This document shows positions 18,752 to 31,260 of a stretch of 64,000 bases of DNA, in pieces (position 1 is the first letter of the stretch; each line of letters starts with the position of its first letter). The notes under the pieces were generated by a model. The model worked only from the letters and a program-made list of their open reading frames with translations, ran no database searches and was not told where the DNA came from. Made by a program: the position numbers and the translations under genes. The DNA comes from CAWGYT01 sp963826795 (lineage in GTDB: Bacteria > Planctomycetota > Planctomycetia > Pirellulales > Pirellulaceae). The stretch is from positions 159,164 through 223,163 of the forward strand of contig CAWGYT010000011.1 in assembly GCA_963826795.1 (NCBI GenBank), given 5' to 3'.

Positions 18752-21700
18752 TCAATGCTCGTGGTGCCCCTGAAAGATCATGTGCTTGTTACTTCCGCGG
18801 GCGTAAACATAGGCCAGCACATCGAGGATTTCGTCCCGGGTCAACTTGTCGAGCAATCCCTCGGGCATGATCGACTTGGGAGACGCCGTCCGTGATTCGA
18901 TTTCATTGAGACGAATGATGCGCGGCTGAGCGCTGAGGAGCGGATTCTCGACCAGGCTAATCGAATCCGGTCCCTGGGCGATCACCAGCCCGGTGAGGAC
19001 CTGTCCCGAATCCAGTTCGACCACGTAGGTCTGATAGTCCTTGTTGATTTCCGACGAAGGCTCAACCAAATGCTTCAGAATCTGTAGCGGTGTCAATTTG
19101 ACATCGAGTTTCGTCAGGTCCGGACCGATCTCATTTCCTTCCTCGTTCAGGCGATGGCAGGCGACGCAACTGGCCATTTGGAACATGCGTCGACCGGTGG
19201 CGAACGATCGGCCGTTCTCAAACTCATCCATCGCGGGTGCCAGGTCCTCCATTTTCCATTCACGGCTCGGACGAACCGTTTTCAGCAGCTCGTCTTGTGG
19301 CGAGATCTCATGAGCCGCCAGGTAGGCTTCGCCTTGCGCGTCGAACTCGTCCAGATCATGCACGACGATCAGACTGCCGTACATCCGTCGCCAGTGGCCC
19401 GGATAGGTGCAGACAAACGGATAGATGCCGGGCTTCGGCGGCGCATCGAATCGCAAGACCTGATTCGCACGCGGCTGCAACAGGTCGCTTGACAGCAGGA
19501 TCTTCTCCGATGCCGGGACGAACTGCCGCTGCAAGGCGCCTGGCTGCTGGGCGGTCGCCTCGGCCAACAAGCCGATTTCCTCCAGCGCGCCGGGCTCGGT
19601 GATCACAAAGTTGTGAGGCATGATGTCGTTGTTCTCGAAGACGATTTCGACGGCCTTGCCTGCTTCGACGACCAGTCGATCCTCGTCGTAAGCCATGCGA
19701 TGTGGAACGGTCCCCAAGCGGAGCTTGCGGACGCCCAGGGTGCGCAACTCGCGACGAATTGGCCTCGCCGTTTCGGATGGCAGGAGCCGCGTGAGCGAAT
19801 CGGCCAGTTGCAGCGCATCGGTGGCGGCCGGCAAATTCCGCTGATCCGCAGGGATGCCTCGAGCGTACGCCAAGACTTCCTCGAGCAGCGGCTGCATCTC
19901 TTCGACCGGCCAATCGCGGAGCGGAATCCGGAGGATCGCTCGCATCGCCGCGATTCGGTCAAGATCGCCGGTCACGAATTGCGCCAAGCGACTGAAGGTA
20001 TGAGCCTCGTGGCCGCGCACGTAGGGCAAGGCCTGCATCGCCGCACGTCGAATCGTGCCTTGGGGGCCTCCGGCCTCTAACGCGAACGTATCCGAACGTC
20101 GCGGTGCGGGAATGTTTTCCTGCACGAAAACCGGATTGCGTCCGGAATCCAAGACCAGCAGCGTAAATCCCTCGAGTCGCGAGCCGAGATTTCCCTCGTC
20201 GCGGTTGTAGATCGCAATCGACTCCAGCGGCAGCTCCTCACCCAAGTCGAGTTCCCACCAGGGGTTTTCTCCACCCTCCGGCGTGTGCGTCTGGCCGCCT
20301 CCGCCGTAGCTAGGGTTTCGATTTCCATCGATCGCCTTGCCAGCCACGCCTCCGTGGGCCGTTGCCGACTGGCTGGCCTGACCTTGTCGGGCCACATTCT
20401 GCCCGTCGCTGAAGACTTCGACTTCGGCCAACGTGAGCGTGCGGCGACGCCCTGGCAGTTCGATTCTCACAAAGCGGCCATAGGTGCCCCGCGTCTGGCC
20501 GCCCTGATCCAGTTTGGCGGCCAGGCCTTCAGGCAGCGCGTCGAGCAATGACTCGACGCGCGCATAGAGCTGATCCTGCAGGACGGGGTCCGGCAGCATC
20601 GGCAACGCCCCGACGAGATCCTTCAGCGACCGGATCGACGCCTCGGCCAGTTGCCAGCTTTCGTTGGTTTCGCCGCACGCCATCATCAAGGCGACGAAGC
20701 CCAGTTGTCGCGTCGTCGGCGACTTGCCGGCGAGCGCCAATTGTCGGAGTCGAGGTTCCTGGCTTCTCAGCTCCGATGCCGGCCAATTGGCCAGTAAGCG
20801 GCCCAAATCAAACCGTGTGCTCGGCATGGAGGACTCGTCGTCGATTTCCGTCAGCGTGTCGAGCAGCACCAGCAGCGGCGTTTGTTGTGTGGCCTTCGCC
20901 GTCGCCTCCAAGGCTTCTTGGCGATACGCGTCGCGTACGTCCTCGCGCACCAACAGCTCGCGATAGACGGCGGGCGAGCGGGGCATTTTGACCAGTTCGT
21001 CCACCCGGACGCGTTCCAGCAGCCAGCGCAGGCCCGATTCGCTGGTGACGGCGATTTCCTGACCGGATTCGATGGCCTTCTTCCAATAGGGTTCCAAGGC
21101 CCGCATCGTCTCGTTCCGCGTGTAATCCAGATACTCGTCCGTCGGCTGCTCCGCCGTCAGCAGTGGAATCTCCACGGCCTCTGCCTGCCGAAAGAAGCTC
21201 GCGGCACGCACCGCTTCAAGTCGCACGCGCGGATGAGGATCAACGGCCATCCGCTTCAGCAGCGACAGCGGATCGGCAAGTCGGTCGCGCCAGTGTGATG
21301 CCACGCGAACCGCGGCGGCCCGAGCCCGAAAATCGGGGCTATTTAGGACTCGCTCCAAGAGCTCCGAATTCACGACGTTGTGGTATTGATGGACCCACAG
21401 CGCCTCGAGAACGTGATGTTCATAGTCCGGTTGATTCGCCTCGAGACCGGCCAGCCAGGCTTGCACGGCGCTGATGACTTCGGCGGTCGGCCGGCTGCTC
21501 AGCTCAATCTTCGTTCGATAACGGACGCGGTCCGCCGGATCGGCCAGCAAACCCACGAGTTCGCGCGTCGGTACTCCCGCGATGGGCGGGGTGTTCCAAC
21601 GAGCGATCCTCGTAGACGACGCGATAGACGCGGCCATGCTTCCGGTCGCGGCTGGGATCGCGCAGGTTGTGTTGCATGTGTCCGATGATGGGGTTTTGCC

Positions 21701-23717
21701 AATCGGTGAAGTACAGCGACCCATCGGGCGCGATCTCCAGGTCGACTGGCCGGAAGCTCGGATCCGACGAATACAGGATGGGCTCGATCTCCTCGCCAAC
21801 GAAGCTCGCGCCTCGATCGCTCAACCGGTACTGCAAGATTCCCTGAAAGCCAATCACGTTGCCCACCAGGAGGTTGCCTTGCATTTCGGGCGGAAAATGA
21901 CTGCCCGACACGATCTCGGTCGCCGGACAAGGACGGGTGCGCTGTTGATACAAGGTCGGCGGGCCACCGTGCTTTGCGGGAAAGTCCAGATGTCCGGAGA
22001 AGAGCGTGCCATGGTACGGCACGGCTCCCGTGCCGTCATGGACGAAGTCCTGTCCCCAGCGATCGAACACGTGACCATGCGGGTTGGCGAATCCGTACGC
22101 CACGTAGACATCGAACTTCGAGGTGTTCGGTTCAAAGCGAAACACGGCAGCATTGGCCGATCGCACCGGCGGCCCCCAGGGCGTTTCGACCTGCGTGTGG
22201 TGAAACGTGCCTTCCTGGAAGTACAGCGCGCCGCCTGGATCCAGCACGAAGCTGTTCGCGGTGTGATGCGTGTCGGCCGAGCCGATCCCGTGGAGCACTC
22301 GCTGCCGCACGTCGGCCACATCGTCCCCGTCGGTATCCTTCAAGAAGACCAGATCGGGAGCCATCGCGACGATCACGCCACCGCCGTAAAACTCAAAGCC
22401 CGTCGGGTTGTGAAGTCCGCCCGCGAAGGTCTGACAACGATCGGCTCGTCCGTCGCCGTCCGTGTCCTCCAAAATCAGCAGCTTGTCATCCATCGCATCC
22501 TTGGGCTTCCAGTGCGGATAGCTCTCCCAGGCGGTGACCCACAGACGCCCCCGGGGATCGAAAGCCATCTGGACCGGGTTGATCAGTTCCGGAAAATGCT
22601 CTTCGGAAGCAAACAGTTCCACACGCATTCCGTGGGCGACCGTCATCTTCCGAATCGAGTCCTCGCCGCTCAGAAAGAGATGTTCCCCGTTCGGCCCTTC
22701 ACCCGGCTTGTTGGTGACGACCGGGATAAACTCCGGAGTCGCCAGCAAGTCGATCGTACTGGGTGTGCCCGACGCGGCGGCCCAGATCGCCTGATCGCGG
22801 TTGGCCGTCAAGGCGTCGAGGATTTCCATCTCCCGCTGCATGACCACGCGATTCGTTTGCCCGTCCACGAATCGCAAATCGGCCCGGCCTCCATAGATCG
22901 AGTATCCGTCCGTCGTGCGGTAGCGGTTGAACCAGTAGAAGTTCTTTCTCAAGACCTCACTGCGAAGTTGCTCCACGCCATCCGCGTCCCACGCAATGGG
23001 CGTCGCGTCAGGCCATAACGCTTGCCGAATGATCTCTGCCACCACGCGATTTCCAGCTTCGTTCAGGTGGATCCCATTGATTGTGAGCGGCTCGGCGTGC
23101 TCGGCGTAGGCGGCCTGGGTGGGCTGAAAAAGGTCGATGAAGCCGACTTGTTCCTCCGCTGCGATCTCGGCCATCGCTTGGGTGTAGAGGGCAAGTCGCG
23201 CGTTGTTCTCGCTTCCGTCCGGAAGGTTGACGTTGCCCAAGTCTTCGTGGGCGATTGGCGAGCAGAGCAGCAAACGGGGAGCGGATGAGCCGTTGTACTG
23301 CTGCGCCAAGGTGTGCTGCACGAATTCGCGAAGGTCTTGCCGAAACTTGGCGAGTCCTTCAGTGCCTCCAAAGGATTCGTTGTAGCCGAAGAATGCCAGA
23401 ATGACGTCGGCACGATTGAAACTCAGATGGTCATCGGGCGACCCAAAGCCGCTGGAACGTAGCCGCAGCGTCAATTCGTCGCCCGAGAATCCCAGATTGC
23501 GAATCACCAACCGCTGCTCGGGAAAGTCGTGCTGTATCGCCGTTTCCAACCAGCCGTCATGCTGCATTCGGTCTGCGAGCGTGTTGCCGACCAGGCAGAG
23601 ATGTTCGTTGGGTTGCGGCGTCCACAATTCACCGCCGTGAAGCATCGACGTGCAAAATACGAGGCTGCCAATACCTACCCGACCCAGCAGGGCCCCGAAG
23701 CGAAGAAGTCGATTCAT
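18752..23717 (-). CDS. Multidomain PVC-type heme protein: SGNH hydrolase, propeller, HEAT, discoidin, cupredoxin, cytochrome c
   Basis: Two frames join by removing one C from a run of four (21588-21591), giving about 1,654 residues. Order: signal peptide; SGNH/GDSL hydrolase (about 30-245); PVC-type membrane-bound dehydrogenase propeller (about 340-705; VELFASEEHFPELINPVQMA); HEAT repeats (about 740-1050); discoidin-like domain (about 1070-1210; NPWWELDLGEELPLESIAIY); an azurin-like cupredoxin (about 1325-1460) with MPHN and FVCTYPGHWRRM, whose Cys, +5 His, +9 Met spacing matches azurin; and a terminal cytochrome c with CVACHRLNEEGNEIGPDL. Predicted periplasmic, coupling carbohydrate processing to copper and heme electron transfer. 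ATG 23717 starts the signal peptide MNRLLRFGALLGRVGIGSLV. The frameshift is probably a sequence error. Confidence 0.88.
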
Positions 23718-23786
23718 CAGGGATCTCACACGGAAAAAACAGAAAAAGAACACAACGCCATCCGGCACAGTTTAACCTCCGCGGAC

Positions 23787-23882
23787 GGCTCTGTGCTCTC
23801 GGTGGCTCTGTGCTCTCGGTGGCTCTGTGGCTCTCGGTGGCTCTGTGCTCTCGGTGGCTCTGTGCTCTCGGTGGCTCTGTGG
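23787..23882. repeat. 17-bp tandem repeat (GGCTCTGTGCTCTCGGT)
   Basis: Five full units of 17-18 bp plus a partial sixth, nearly identical. They lie between the 3' end of the lamin-tail/CotH gene and the 5' end of the heme-protein gene, both on the minus strand. The array ends eight bases before the stop of the CotH gene at 23890. The spacing has no unique spacers, so this is a simple tandem repeat, not a CRISPR. Confidence 0.9.
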
Positions 23883-23889
23883 TTTGTCT

Positions 23890-26800
23890 TTAGTCGCCGA
23901 TCGCGAAAATCCAGTCGAGATCCTCGTCAGCGAAAAGTTCGTCATCAGCGAAGACTTCATCGTTCGGCAACGCCGCGGCAAGGGCGGCGGCGGGAATTGC
24001 CGCGAGCGGCTGCGGGGCGCTTTCTTGCACGTAGCCGTTTCGCCTCAACGCGAACAGCAGATCAGCGTTGGTGAATTCGCCGTCGAGATTCCAGTCGCCA
24101 TTGACGTAAGTCGAGTTACCCGCGATCGCGTCCTCGAATTGACCTGCGATGAACAGCGCCACGAGGTCCGCGGAATCGAAAACGCCGTCGAAGTTGACGT
24201 CGCCGATGCTGGTTCCGATCACGCCTTCGACCAGAAAGACGACGTCGTCTTCGTTCAAGATTCCGTCGCCGGTGAGATCGGCCGAGAGGTCTCCGGCGAG
24301 GGCGGCGGTCTGCAGGTGATCAATGTCGTTCAGATCGACACGGCCATCCCCTGTCAGATCTCCCGCAACGTCTCCGCCAAACAATCCGGGGCTGGGACTC
24401 GCCGCCGTCCAACTGCCGGGAGCGTTGCCGTAGGCTTCCGCGCTGGTGCGGCTGAGCGACATGCCAGCGGCCGCCGTTTCGAGAGGCCAGGGGGCAACGT
24501 CGTCGTAGATCACTTCGTCTTCCAGCAATCGAGGGATTGTCGTCGGCTCGTCCAGCGGCGGGGCCCCCGGACGAACCAGGCGGACGCCTTCGCCCGAATC
24601 GCTTAGCGAGCCGGTGTAGCCGCCGACGAGCGGAACGTCGTTGTCCAGGCTGTAATGAGCCCGAAACGCGGCCACGCGCTGCGAGTTCGCGGGATTGGCT
24701 GGATTGAACGAGATGACCAGCAGCGTCTGACCCGCGCCAATTTGCGTGCCGGGATCGAAGTCCAGATCGATGCCCAGTCGGAGTCGCCACTCCGTCAGGT
24801 CAACGGGCTCGGCGGTCGGGTTGAAAATTTCCACATACTCCAGATCGGTGCGATCCAACGATAGCTCGGGGTTGAGCGTGACCGCAGCCACTGTGGGCAT
24901 GCCGGGGGCGTACATGATTTCCGTGATCACGATCGGGCCGACGCGAGGGCGCTGTTGACGGAGCCAAACGTCGCGGCCGTGGCCGGATACAGCCGGCCCA
25001 CTCCATTCGGCGTGCGGCCGAAGGATTCGCCCGGTGCGGCGGCGTCGAAATGGACCGCATCGACGAAATAGGTGGGTCCGTTCTGATCGCCGACGGTCAA
25101 GTAGAGTTGATCCCCGGACACTCCGTTCAGGCCAAAGTCGTTCGGATTCTCTCCGCCGCCCGGATTGAAGTCCGCCTCGCTCAAGACCAGGTAGCCGTTG
25201 GGACCTAAGGTCGAGTCCGGGAAGGCAAATTTCCGGAGGGCGTCGATGTCGGCGCTGGAATCGCTCAAGTAGTAATGATTTAACGAAACCGCCTCGGCCG
25301 TCACGTTGTACAGCTCGACCTGATCCGTCTGGGGAGCGTCCGTGCGGGAGAGAACTTCGTTGATGACCACGCTGGAAATCGGCTCCATGCCGATGGCCCC
25401 GGGCGAGCCGTGGATCTCGGTGCTGGCACGCCAGTTCAGCGGCTCACGAAAGTCGCCCGACGGGTCAATGATTTGCAGCGAACTGCCTGCTCCGTCGGCA
25501 CGCCAGGGCCAGCCCTGATGGTCTTCGTCCGAGTATGCGAAATCGACGATGATTGAGCCATCCGAGGTGGCGAGTGTGAGACGCTCGCCGGCGTCACGCA
25601 AGGCCGTGTTATTTGCGAACACACCCGCAATCCGGCCGGACATCTCCGAACCATAGCGGATCGTAAAGGCGTCCAGATTTCGCACGACAATCGCTCGCTC
25701 GCCGGGAGCCAGTTGCGTGACCTGCGCGCCGCTGAAATCGAATTCGATGCCCGCGACGAATCTCGCGTCGCTCAGATCGATCGTCGACGCCTGCGAAACA
25801 TTGAGGATCTCCACAAACTCAAAGTCTTCCGAAATCAACGTATTGTCGATCGCCAGTTCGGCCGCACTTGCTTCCAGCGGATGATACATCACTTCGCTGA
25901 CGCGCAGCGTTTCCTGCAGCGTGTTGACGGTTCCTTCGTAATTCAGCTCGCTCACCAGCTGGCCGTCGCGGGCCAGCAGTTGGACTGACCCACCTTGATT
26001 CGGCAGAAGGCCCTGATAATTGCCCTGCACAAACAACTTCATGCCGCCCGTGGGACCCACTGCACGGGCGCGAAACGACTTCGCGTCCGGCGTCACGTAC
26101 AACGTCCAGCCCGCCGGCAAGACCGTTCCCGCGTCGAAGGTCCACTCGACATCTCCGGCCAATCGCCATTGCGAAATGTCGACCGACGTCGGTTGGTTGT
26201 TGACCAGCGTCAGGTATTCCTCTTGCTGATTGCCGCTGGCCGGATTGAAGTCCAGCTCGCCAAAATCGATCGTCGGATTACCAACTTGGGCCAGCGGAAC
26301 CTCGCCCCGGCCCGAGCTCAAGACGCCCTCGACCAGCTCCGGCAGAATCAGCAGGTCGTTGTTCGTGGCGGAACTATTCAGGCCCTGAATCGCCAGAATG
26401 TTTTCGCCCGGCTGTAGCCGGTCGATGAATTCGCTGATGTCGACATTCTCGAACTCAACGGCCGATCGTGGCGATCGTGTTCGGCCGGTCGAATCGAAGG
26501 TGGGTTCGGCCTCACGTAATCCTTTGCGGACGACCTCGACGCCATTCAGGTAGGCGACGTAGCCGTCTTCGTATTTCATTCGCAGCGAAAGGGCCGTCAT
26601 CGTGCTCGGATCGTCGATCGTAAAGGGAATTCGCATGTACAGTGACGTGTGTCCGGCCAATTGCGTCCCGAGATCGGTCGAGATCAGCTCGGTGTAGTTG
26701 CTGCCACCGTCCTCGAAGCCGATTCCCGTGGTGCCGCTCTGCCAACTGCTGTCGTCAAAATCCTTTTCGGTCCAGCTGCGTCCCAATGACTCGTCGGTCG

Positions 26801-29800
26801 GCACAAAGTACGTCGCCGAAGTGACACCCGGCTCGCCCGACAGCAGGACGGGTACCTCGCCCGCATCCGGCACGACCTGCGTGTTGTAAATAAAGCGACG
26901 GCGCGGTCCGACGTACTCGTCCAACATGATCTGGACAGCCTGCTCGAACGTCTGAGTTCCGGTTTGCCCCCAGATGGCACGATTCAATTGGTTATCCAGA
27001 TCCGCATCAGGCTTCATCATGGCCACCAGCTCGTCGACGCGAGTCTCGAAAGGCCGTTGGTCACGCGGGGTCCCCGGAGGCCCAAAGTAATCGTCGAACA
27101 ACGTCCGCACGCGGCGGAAATACATTTCGCGGAAACCCGGGACTTGGGTAAAGAGCTTGTTCATAAGGCTGTTGTTGGTACCCACCGACGCCAGGGTATT
27201 GTCCGGGTAAATCGTGTCGTCAAAATAGGCCAGCCCAAAGCCACCCCAGTTCCGACCCTGACTGAGGTCTTGATCCCAGGGCAGAAACCACCACTCGCCG
27301 GTTCCCTCCGTGTCTCGATAGGCGTAGAAGTTCTTGTGGCAACAGTCGCGGTTGGACGTGAGGTCAAAGCCGGCTGCGAAGTTGGCCATCTGCGCGATGT
27401 TGACGTTGTCCATGATGTAGGTGATCCCCGCATCGCCGCCCTGACGAACGCCGGCGATCACCTCGGCCAAGTCGCTGCTGTTTTCGTCCGTTCGCGTTTT
27501 CTTTTCGGGCGTTCCGACACTATCGAACGTGTTGTAGACCTTGTAGAGACTGCCTTCCGGACTCAATCCCAGACGATCCAACCAGCGTTCGTCGGCGTCT
27601 TCGACGAAGTCGTAGACGGCGAAGAACTCGCCGTTGCGGTGGACGCGAATGGGAAACGCCAGGTGGTACGCGCCGCCGGACATCGCCAACTGCTCGTAGG
27701 CCAAGGTGTTGCGAAGCTTCGATTTGTCGGCGAAGTTCGTGAGCAGGTTGATGTCTTCCATCCGGGGCAAGTCGTCTCGCAGACGCAAACGATGGTCGTT
27801 CGGAAAGTCGACGTTCAGGCTTTTCTTTTGCGTCGAGAAGCCTGACGACGATTGACCGTGCAGGCCGTACCGAACGTTGTCATAGAGTTCGCCGTCGTAG
27901 AACAGGGCTCCGCTCGTGCCGCTTCCCGACGTCGCGCGGGACCATGATTCGACGAACAGGTGAAAGACGGGCAATTGGCTTTCGACCGGAGCATCCTCGA
28001 CGATCGTGCCCACGAACTCCTGGTCCGTGAGCGGATTGGCTCGGGCCGGGTAGCGGCCGCTGAGGCCGTTCGCGTCACGCGCCGTGATATTCCAGCGGAT
28101 CATCTCGCCCGACTTCGCCAGGCCGGCAGGAATCACTCCGGTATAGATTCCGTCGCCCGCGACTTCGTCCGAACCCTGTCCGTCGTCGAGCATTTGCAGC
28201 GTCGTGCTGTCACCGAACATCACGTGGTACGTCAGGAAGACCTCGGACACCGCTTCAAAGGTTGGGGTGACGGCGGCCGAAACGACGATCGGCTCGCTGC
28301 TGGTCGGCACGTTCGGTGAATGGGTCGACTCCGTCACCAAGGGCCCCACCTTGTCGGCGCCCAGACCGTTCGGTGCCCCCGGTGTCGGCACGCTAAAATA
28401 ACGGGCCTGATCGAGTTGGGCCGTCAACGTGCCGACACGCAGGGTCGGCAGCACCAGCAGCTCATCGTCGTTCACGTCCGAGTTCAGCGCGTGGATCTGA
28501 AGGAAGTTCTGACCCTGGACGAACAGTCCGCGGTCTCGCGTCAGGTCGAAGCTTTCGAAAAGCGTTGCGTCGATCGCCGACCGAGCCGTGGTGGCAATCG
28601 AATCGTAGGCGACCACGTCGGGGATATTGCCGGCGGCAACTTGGCGCCCGTTGATGTAGGCCACAAAGCCGTCATCGTACTTAACGTCCAAAGTCAACTC
28701 ATCAAGTGCACCGACGTCTGCCACCGTGAACGGAATGCGGAGATAGGCGCTGCTGCTGATCCCCTGCATCGCCGTGCGAATATCGGACCTGATGTTTTCG
28801 CCGAGGTCCGCGACCCGCGAGATCCGGATGTCAACGCTCGCTCGATCCCCGTCGCTATCGGGTTGCTGAGGGTCGGCGCCGGGGCCGAGCGGATCGACGG
28901 CGAAATCGATCGCATCACCACGCTGAACGCCCGTCAGCGTCACGACGCGTGTCGTGCCGGTTCGATCGTCACCGGCGATCTGCACCGTGTCGACCTCGAC
29001 ACCGTTGTGGAACAGATGGGCCGTCGTGCCATCACCTCCGCTCTGTGACTTGGAGAAATCGTATTCGATCGTCAGCGTGCCATCCACGGGCGACTCCCAA
29101 CGACGGACGGCCCATTGGAGGTTGTTCGCGTCGGCGTGGCCCTGCATCGAGGTCGATCGGACTTGCGTTTCGACGCCGGTCGTCGGCGAAATCCAATAAG
29201 TGCGGGCCCAGAAGGCGGGGCTAAAGGCCTGAAATTGGTCCGGCTGATACGTTCCGTCCGGATCCGACAGCGCGTCGTAGTAGCCGTAGAACCAGTTGTT
29301 CGTCCCTTGTTCCTCACGGACCCAGTCGTCCGACGAATCCGCCAACGCGACAGTCGGCAGTTCGCGGACCGGGATTCCCACGATTTGGGCGGTGAAGGTT
29401 GTGCCGTCCCCAACTTCATCGTCTGCGGCGCCCGCATCGATCGCAAAGTCGACCAGATCCCCGACCGCGACGGTCGTCCTCAATTCGTACGTGGTCGAGG
29501 CCCCGTTGATCTCCTGCTGAAAGACCTCCGTCCCGTTGACGAAGATGCGGCCCACCACGCCGTCGCCCGAGGCGTCCGGGTTGGCCAGCGTTCCGCTGAT
29601 GGTGATCTCGCCCTCCGTTTCGCTCACCCAGCGGCGCAACGCCCAATTCGTGACCGACAGAAACCCGCCGTTGGAAGTCGCCGGATGGCCACCCGTTGCC
29701 GAGATCTCCGTGCTGGGCGACGATCCGTTCGGGCCCACGTCCCAAAGGTTCGTTTGGGGGACAAAGAAACGCTCCTGATTCAAACTGGCAAACTCGCTCG

Positions 29801-30611
29801 ATGCGTAGATCCCGTCGCTGTCGAAATTCTTGGTCCACGTCCCGTAGTACCAATTGTCTTGTCCCTGCACCCCGGAAAACTCGGCGACGCTGTCGGCCAG
29901 CACGAGGGGGTCGTTCGGGGGCACATACCCGACGCCCGTTGTGGCATCCATCCAACCCGCTGCCGAATCGTCCAGCTCAGGATCCAACCAGGTGCCGGCC
30001 ACGACGTCCGGTTCCGTCGGGTCCAGGCTGCCGTCCGTCGGAATCAGAACCCGGCCGGGGGCGTTCGGGCCAATGAGCGTCGAGTAGTCGATCCCGGTCG
30101 GAATCCCATAGGAGACGTCTTGGACCTGCCGGGGAATGCCCGGGCTGAACTCAAACGCGACCGTCTGACCGTCGGGCTCGACCACCGCCAAGTACTCGCC
30201 ACTGGCCGAAATCCGAAAGTTGGTGTGCAACTCGTCATTCGGGTCGTTGCGGTCTTTGTTCGACGCGAACACCACCAAGTACTCACCGGCACCGAGGGGA
30301 ACGTCGGGAAACCGCCATTTCTGAAGGTCGTCCGGATCGTCGGTCAAGTAGTAGCGATTCAGCGACATGTCGGAATCGCCGACGTTATGGAGCTCGATAA
30401 AGTCCGAGTCATCTCCGTCTTGATCCACGATCACACGATCGTTGGCCGCCAGAACCTCGCTGATCACCGGCAGGCCGGTGAGGACCTGCCGAGCCTCGAG
30501 CGACTCGATGGCCCCGTGACGGCGCCCGCGCCGCCGATTCGCGGACCCCAGGGTGAGCGAAAATAGACCGGAATCCACGCCTCGAGATCGACGCCTAAAG
30601 TAGCCGCGCAT
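23890..30611 (-). CDS. Giant secreted lamin-tail/CotH-kinase protein with dockerin-like C-terminus (frameshifted)
   Basis: Two frames join if one base is restored at about 24938-24945 (NSAL then RVGPIVITEIMY), giving about 2,240 residues. The N-terminus has a basic stretch then AIESLEARQVLTG, the planctomycete surface-protein tag. Several lamin-tail beta-sandwich domains follow (first: VISEVLAANDRVIVDQDGDD). A CotH kinase-like domain lies at about residues 880-1180 (LHGQSSSGFSTQKKSLNVDF; WWFLPWDQDLSQGRNWGG). After more lamin-tail domains come EF-hand/dockerin-like repeats (GDLTGDGRVDLNDIDHL, GDVNFDGVFDSADLVALFIA). CotH proteins phosphorylate secreted proteins in spore formers; here kinase activity is only inferred. 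Probably cell-surface. Confidence 0.88.
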
Positions 30612-30860
30612 TCGTTCCTCCGCTTACCGTCAAACACAATGAAGTTGTCGCCAGCGGGCCGGGTCGAGAATTGGTTGGTCGAGGGACAGGAAGAACGATC
30701 CCATGACCCGGATCCGGCTCACAAGATACACGATTACTGAGATAATTGCGAGCAAATTCAATCGATCCGGTTTGCTCGCCCTAAAATTGCGGGTTGCCTC
30801 AAGACGGCTTCCGCTGTCCGTGACAGTGATCCCTCAGAATTTGGAAAAGGATAGGAAACG

Positions 30861-31238
30861 ATGGACATTCAGAACATCCACCAGGCGGAGCCATTCATCA
30901 CGGTGGACGGATCCGAGATTCGTGAGCTGCTGGCGCATCGAAACTCGTGCATTCGGCAGCAAAGCCTCGCGGAGGCGCGACTGCCGGCTGGAGCCGCGAC
31001 GACGCCGCACAAGCACCCGCGTACGGAAGAGATTTACTACATCCTCGAAGGAACGGCCGAAATGACGCTCGACCGAGAACTTCGCGCGGTCGGACCTGGG
31101 GACGCCATCGCCATCCCACCCGGCGCGGTGCACACGATTCGCAACACCGGACAGCACACGTTGAAGTTTCTCTGCTGCTGCGCGCCCGGCTATGAGCACG
31201 ACGATACGGTGCTGGTCGAGCCGCGCGGGCTGGCCTAG
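30861..31238 (+). CDS. Cupin-domain protein
   Basis: A 125-residue single-domain cupin. Cupin motif 1 is TTPHKHPRTEEIYYILEGTA (metal ligands H, H, E) and motif 2 is PGDAIAIPPGAVHTIRNTG (final H ligand). A GATAGGAAACG precedes the ATG. It is a likely small metal-binding enzyme or sensor; the substrate cannot be read from sequence. The gene is flanked by minus-strand genes, so it is probably monocistronic. Confidence 0.88.
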   Translation: MDIQNIHQAEPFITVDGSEIRELLAHRNSCIRQQSLAEARLPAGAATTPHKHPRTEEIYYILEGTAEMTLDRELRAVGPGDAIAIPPGAVHTIRNTGQHTLKFLCCCAPGYEHDDTVLVEPRGLA

Positions 31239-31260
31239 CCGAATCGCGCCCTGCCGCCCG

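Noticed and set aside
21582..23018. A 478-residue open frame on the plus strand.
   Set aside because: It is the antisense shadow of the heme-protein propeller, with no start context or domain.
23787..23882. A possible CRISPR array.
   Set aside because: Repeats are only 17 bp and lie head to tail without spacers.
29115..30566. A 483-residue plus-strand frame opposite the CotH protein.
   Set aside because: It is an antisense frame kept open by high GC content; the opposing gene has clear domains.
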